Made by a program: the position numbers and the translations under genes | The notes under the pieces: generated by a model | The model's input: the letters and a program-made list of their open reading frames with translations, nothing else | Told to the model about the DNA's origin: nothing | The model's database searches: none | NCBI GenBank assembly: GCA_013215145.1 | Contig: JABSRP010000032.1 | Span: 1-64,000 of the forward strand | Source of the DNA: Pseudobacteriovorax sp. | GTDB taxonomy: Bacteria; Bdellovibrionota_B; Oligoflexia; Oligoflexales; Oligoflexaceae | Length of the DNA stretch: 64,000 nt | Direction: 5' to 3' | Part shown: positions 62,024 through 64,000 of the stretch, piece after piece | Position numbering within the stretch: the first letter of the stretch is position 1 | How the letters are laid out: each line of letters begins with the position of its first letter

Positions 62024-63865
62024 TTAGCCCTTAGTCCTTTCGATCTTATCTAGCAGCTTCTCCATTGACTCCAGATACTCATTGGCTCTCTCGAACATCG
62101 GTTGATAAGCTGATGGTTTTGTCATATCTAAGCCTGCGTCTAGGAATAACTCGTGAGGATATTTGGAGCCTCCTGCTTTTAATAGGTTGAGGTAAGCTGT
62201 CAATGCCTGTTTGTCGCCCGATAGGATCTTGGCAGCAAAATTATACGAAGCAGCAATTGATGTGGAATAGGTATAGACATAAAATCCGAAATAAAAATGA
62301 GGAACATAAGCCCACTCAAGATGATATCTCGGGTTTATATTAACGACATCCTCTTTATGTCCATAGTATCGTTCCAAAATACTCCCGTATACATTAGAAA
62401 TTGTTTGGCCTGACAGAGGCTTACCGCTTTCCACCATTTCATGAAGCTTAAGTTCAAACTCTGCGAACTGAGCCTGACGAAAAAAAGTGATTCGTAGCAT
62501 ATTCAGACCATAATCTAAGAAAAACAGCTTTTCTTCGTCTGATTCAGCATTTTTTAAGTTATGTTCAAGTAACAATACTTCATTCACAATTGCTGCAGTT
62601 TCCGCCACGAAAGTGGCATATCTGGAATCCTGGTAAGGCTGATTTTTGTTCGAAAGAACCGAATGCATGGCATGCCCCCATTCATGAGCATAGGTCGAAA
62701 CAGAATTATAGTCGTCTAGATGGTTTAGTAGAACATAAGGGTGAACTTCGTAGGCACCACCACTTGCAAAGGCACCGCTTCTCTTGCCCTTCCTGGGATA
62801 AATATCCATCCATTTTTGCTTTGTTGCATAGGCTAGTTCTTTTTTGTAGCCTTCACCTAAGGGTTTTACTGCCTCAAGGAGATCGTCACGTGACGTTTTG
62901 ATGTCAAATTTTTTCTCAGTTCCGTGTAACTCAGTATATAAATCATGGTATTCAAGGTTTTTAAGCCCCATTTTCTTTTTGCGTAGTTTCAAGTAACGAT
63001 GGAGTATAGATAGGTTACTTTCTACTTGCTCAACTAGATTTCTATATACTTTTTCAGGAAGTTGGGTATTCCCTAGAGCTGAACTTAGAGCATTCGGATA
63101 GTTCCGTACTTTTGCAAGAGTAGTTCGGCTTTGTACGCTTTGATAAAGAGAAAGACCAAAAGTACTCTCATACTGATTCAATAGAGAAAAAAATGCCTCA
63201 AAGACTTTAACTCTGTCCTCTCTATTCTCAAGCTGTCTACCTTTTTCATATCCGGTATTATCAACAACAATCTTACTTCCATCACTTAGAACCACTGTAG
63301 GAAATTCAATATCCGAAGCCATAAGCATCCTGAAAATACGGGAAGAACCCGATGCTAGAGGTAGATAATTAGATATGAGAGCTTCCTCTTTTGGGCTAAG
63401 AATATGTTTGGCCTGTATGCGAATGTCTCGTAGGACCTGCTTATAGTCATCTAAAGACGTTTCTTGCTTCAAGAACTCTTCAAGTTTTTCCTCAGGGAGT
63501 TGACTAATTGCAGGATTAACATATGCCAAGTCAGAGGTTATTTTTCGAGAGAGATTCGCCACCAATTGCAGCTGCTCGGTATATTCGTGATTTTGGCTAT
63601 CGCTTGAAGCTTGTAAGCTTGCCCAAACCCACATTCGACTTATTTCTTTTCTTAGATCCGAAAATCCGCTTAAACACTTTTTAAGACTCATCGCATCTTT
63701 TGTCAGTATTTTCTGACAAGCCGAGAGTGCTTTATGATCTTTTTTCGCAGTATCAATCGCTTCAAGCCAAGCTTTTTTACTGGGATAGAGTGGAGTCAAA
63801 TCCCACTCTGGTCCTTCGCTAGCTACGAGGGAATATATAGGACTTAGTAAAAGTATTATTATCAT
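62024..63865 (-). CDS. pepF: Exported oligoendopeptidase F (M3 family)
   Basis: A 613-residue metallopeptidase of the M3B oligopeptidase F type that cuts short peptides. The zinc site HExxH is visible in STYAHEWGHAMHSV, with the third ligand Glu in FVAETAAIVNEVLL, and the RITFFRQAQFAEFE motif is characteristic. Most PepF enzymes are cytoplasmic; here a hydrophobic N terminus (MIIILLLSPIYSLVAS) suggests export to the periplasm. The preceding bases lack a strong binding site, so the start is less certain. Length is normal. Possibly used to digest peptides from the medium or prey (inference). Confidence 0.9.
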   Translation of the reverse strand: MIIILLLSPIYSLVASEGPEWDLTPLYPSKKAWLEAIDTAKKDHKALSACQKILTKDAMSLKKCLSGFSDLRKEISRMWVWASLQASSDSQNHEYTEQLQLVANLSRKITSDLAYVNPAISQLPEEKLEEFLKQETSLDDYKQVLRDIRIQAKHILSPKEEALISNYLPLASGSSRIFRMLMASDIEFPTVVLSDGSKIVVDNTGYEKGRQLENREDRVKVFEAFFSLLNQYESTFGLSLYQSVQSRTTLAKVRNYPNALSSALGNTQLPEKVYRNLVEQVESNLSILHRYLKLRKKKMGLKNLEYHDLYTELHGTEKKFDIKTSRDDLLEAVKPLGEGYKKELAYATKQKWMDIYPRKGKRSGAFASGGAYEVHPYVLLNHLDDYNSVSTYAHEWGHAMHSVLSNKNQPYQDSRYATFVAETAAIVNEVLLLEHNLKNAESDEEKLFFLDYGLNMLRITFFRQAQFAEFELKLHEMVESGKPLSGQTISNVYGSILERYYGHKEDVVNINPRYHLEWAYVPHFYFGFYVYTYSTSIAASYNFAAKILSGDKQALTAYLNLLKAGGSKYPHELFLDAGLDMTKPSAYQPMFERANEYLESMEKLLDKIERTKG

Positions 63866-64000
63866 TTGTTTAAGATGTTTAAATATTTATTTCCTCATAA
63901 TTACAAGGGATTATTTTTCTCGATTCGCATTACAACTTAAAGGGGTGGAAAATATCAACCTCATTATTTAAAGACACGAAAACTGTGTCTATATTTCATT

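Overview
The window looks like chromosomal DNA from a free-living or predatory Gram-negative bacterium, most plausibly Bdellovibrionota/Oligoflexia. This is inference, since no rRNA or ribosomal protein is present. Supporting signs are many lipobox (LxxC) lipoproteins and small secreted Cys-containing proteins, two tandem regulators resembling the TIGR02147 family typical of Bdellovibrio-like bacteria, a 7TMR-DISM/Hpt/CheA-like kinase, moderate-to-low GC (judged by eye) and mostly short, locally oriented operons.

Layout. 0.2-1.8 kb: an IS1380-type transposase. 2.0-7.7 kb: a four-gene minus-strand lipid operon with overlapping ends, encoding a fatty-acyl reductase fused to a polysaccharide pyruvyl transferase, a crotonase, an acyl carrier protein and an acyl-adenylating ligase. 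8.1-14.9 kb: a large beta-propeller lipoprotein, a GNAT acetyltransferase and small exported proteins. 15.2-17.5 kb: an aspartoacylase-type deacylase followed by a sodium:solute symporter gene broken by an in-frame stop. 17.8-23.1 kb: small exported Cys proteins around a phosphorus-scavenging pair (secreted GDPD, Tat-exported PhoX). 23.4-28.8 kb: a divergent J-domain membrane protein, a PH-like membrane protein, a VOC protein, a P-loop kinase and a PDZ lipoprotein.

29.0-37.4 kb is the most striking part. A membrane-anchored T4-type muramidase is divergent from a protein matching the catalytic core of the CyaA / anthrax edema factor / ExoY nucleotidyl cyclase toxins. That gene is followed by a 1708-residue protein with amphipathic repeats, a polybasic stretch and a C-terminal fascin-like beta-trefoil. 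I read this as a toxin island, possibly with its own muramidase-assisted export (type 10-like). The grouping and export route are inference.

38-44.4 kb: a DUF5700-type putative peptidase, a CHMI-type tautomerase, a DUF427 protein, a DUF4212/SSS two-subunit solute symporter and a second acyl-CoA synthetase. 44.6-52.9 kb: exported proteins including a 13-repeat LRR lipoprotein, the paired HTH regulators and the large hybrid sensor kinase. 53.3-63.9 kb: a flavin monooxygenase, a DUF6624 protein, a TSP1-like lipoprotein, a wHTH-HATPase-DUF4325 regulator preceded by three 21-bp direct repeats, a YghU-type glutathione transferase, two exported proteins in an operon, and an exported oligoendopeptidase F. 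No tRNA, rRNA, CRISPR array or prophage was recognised.
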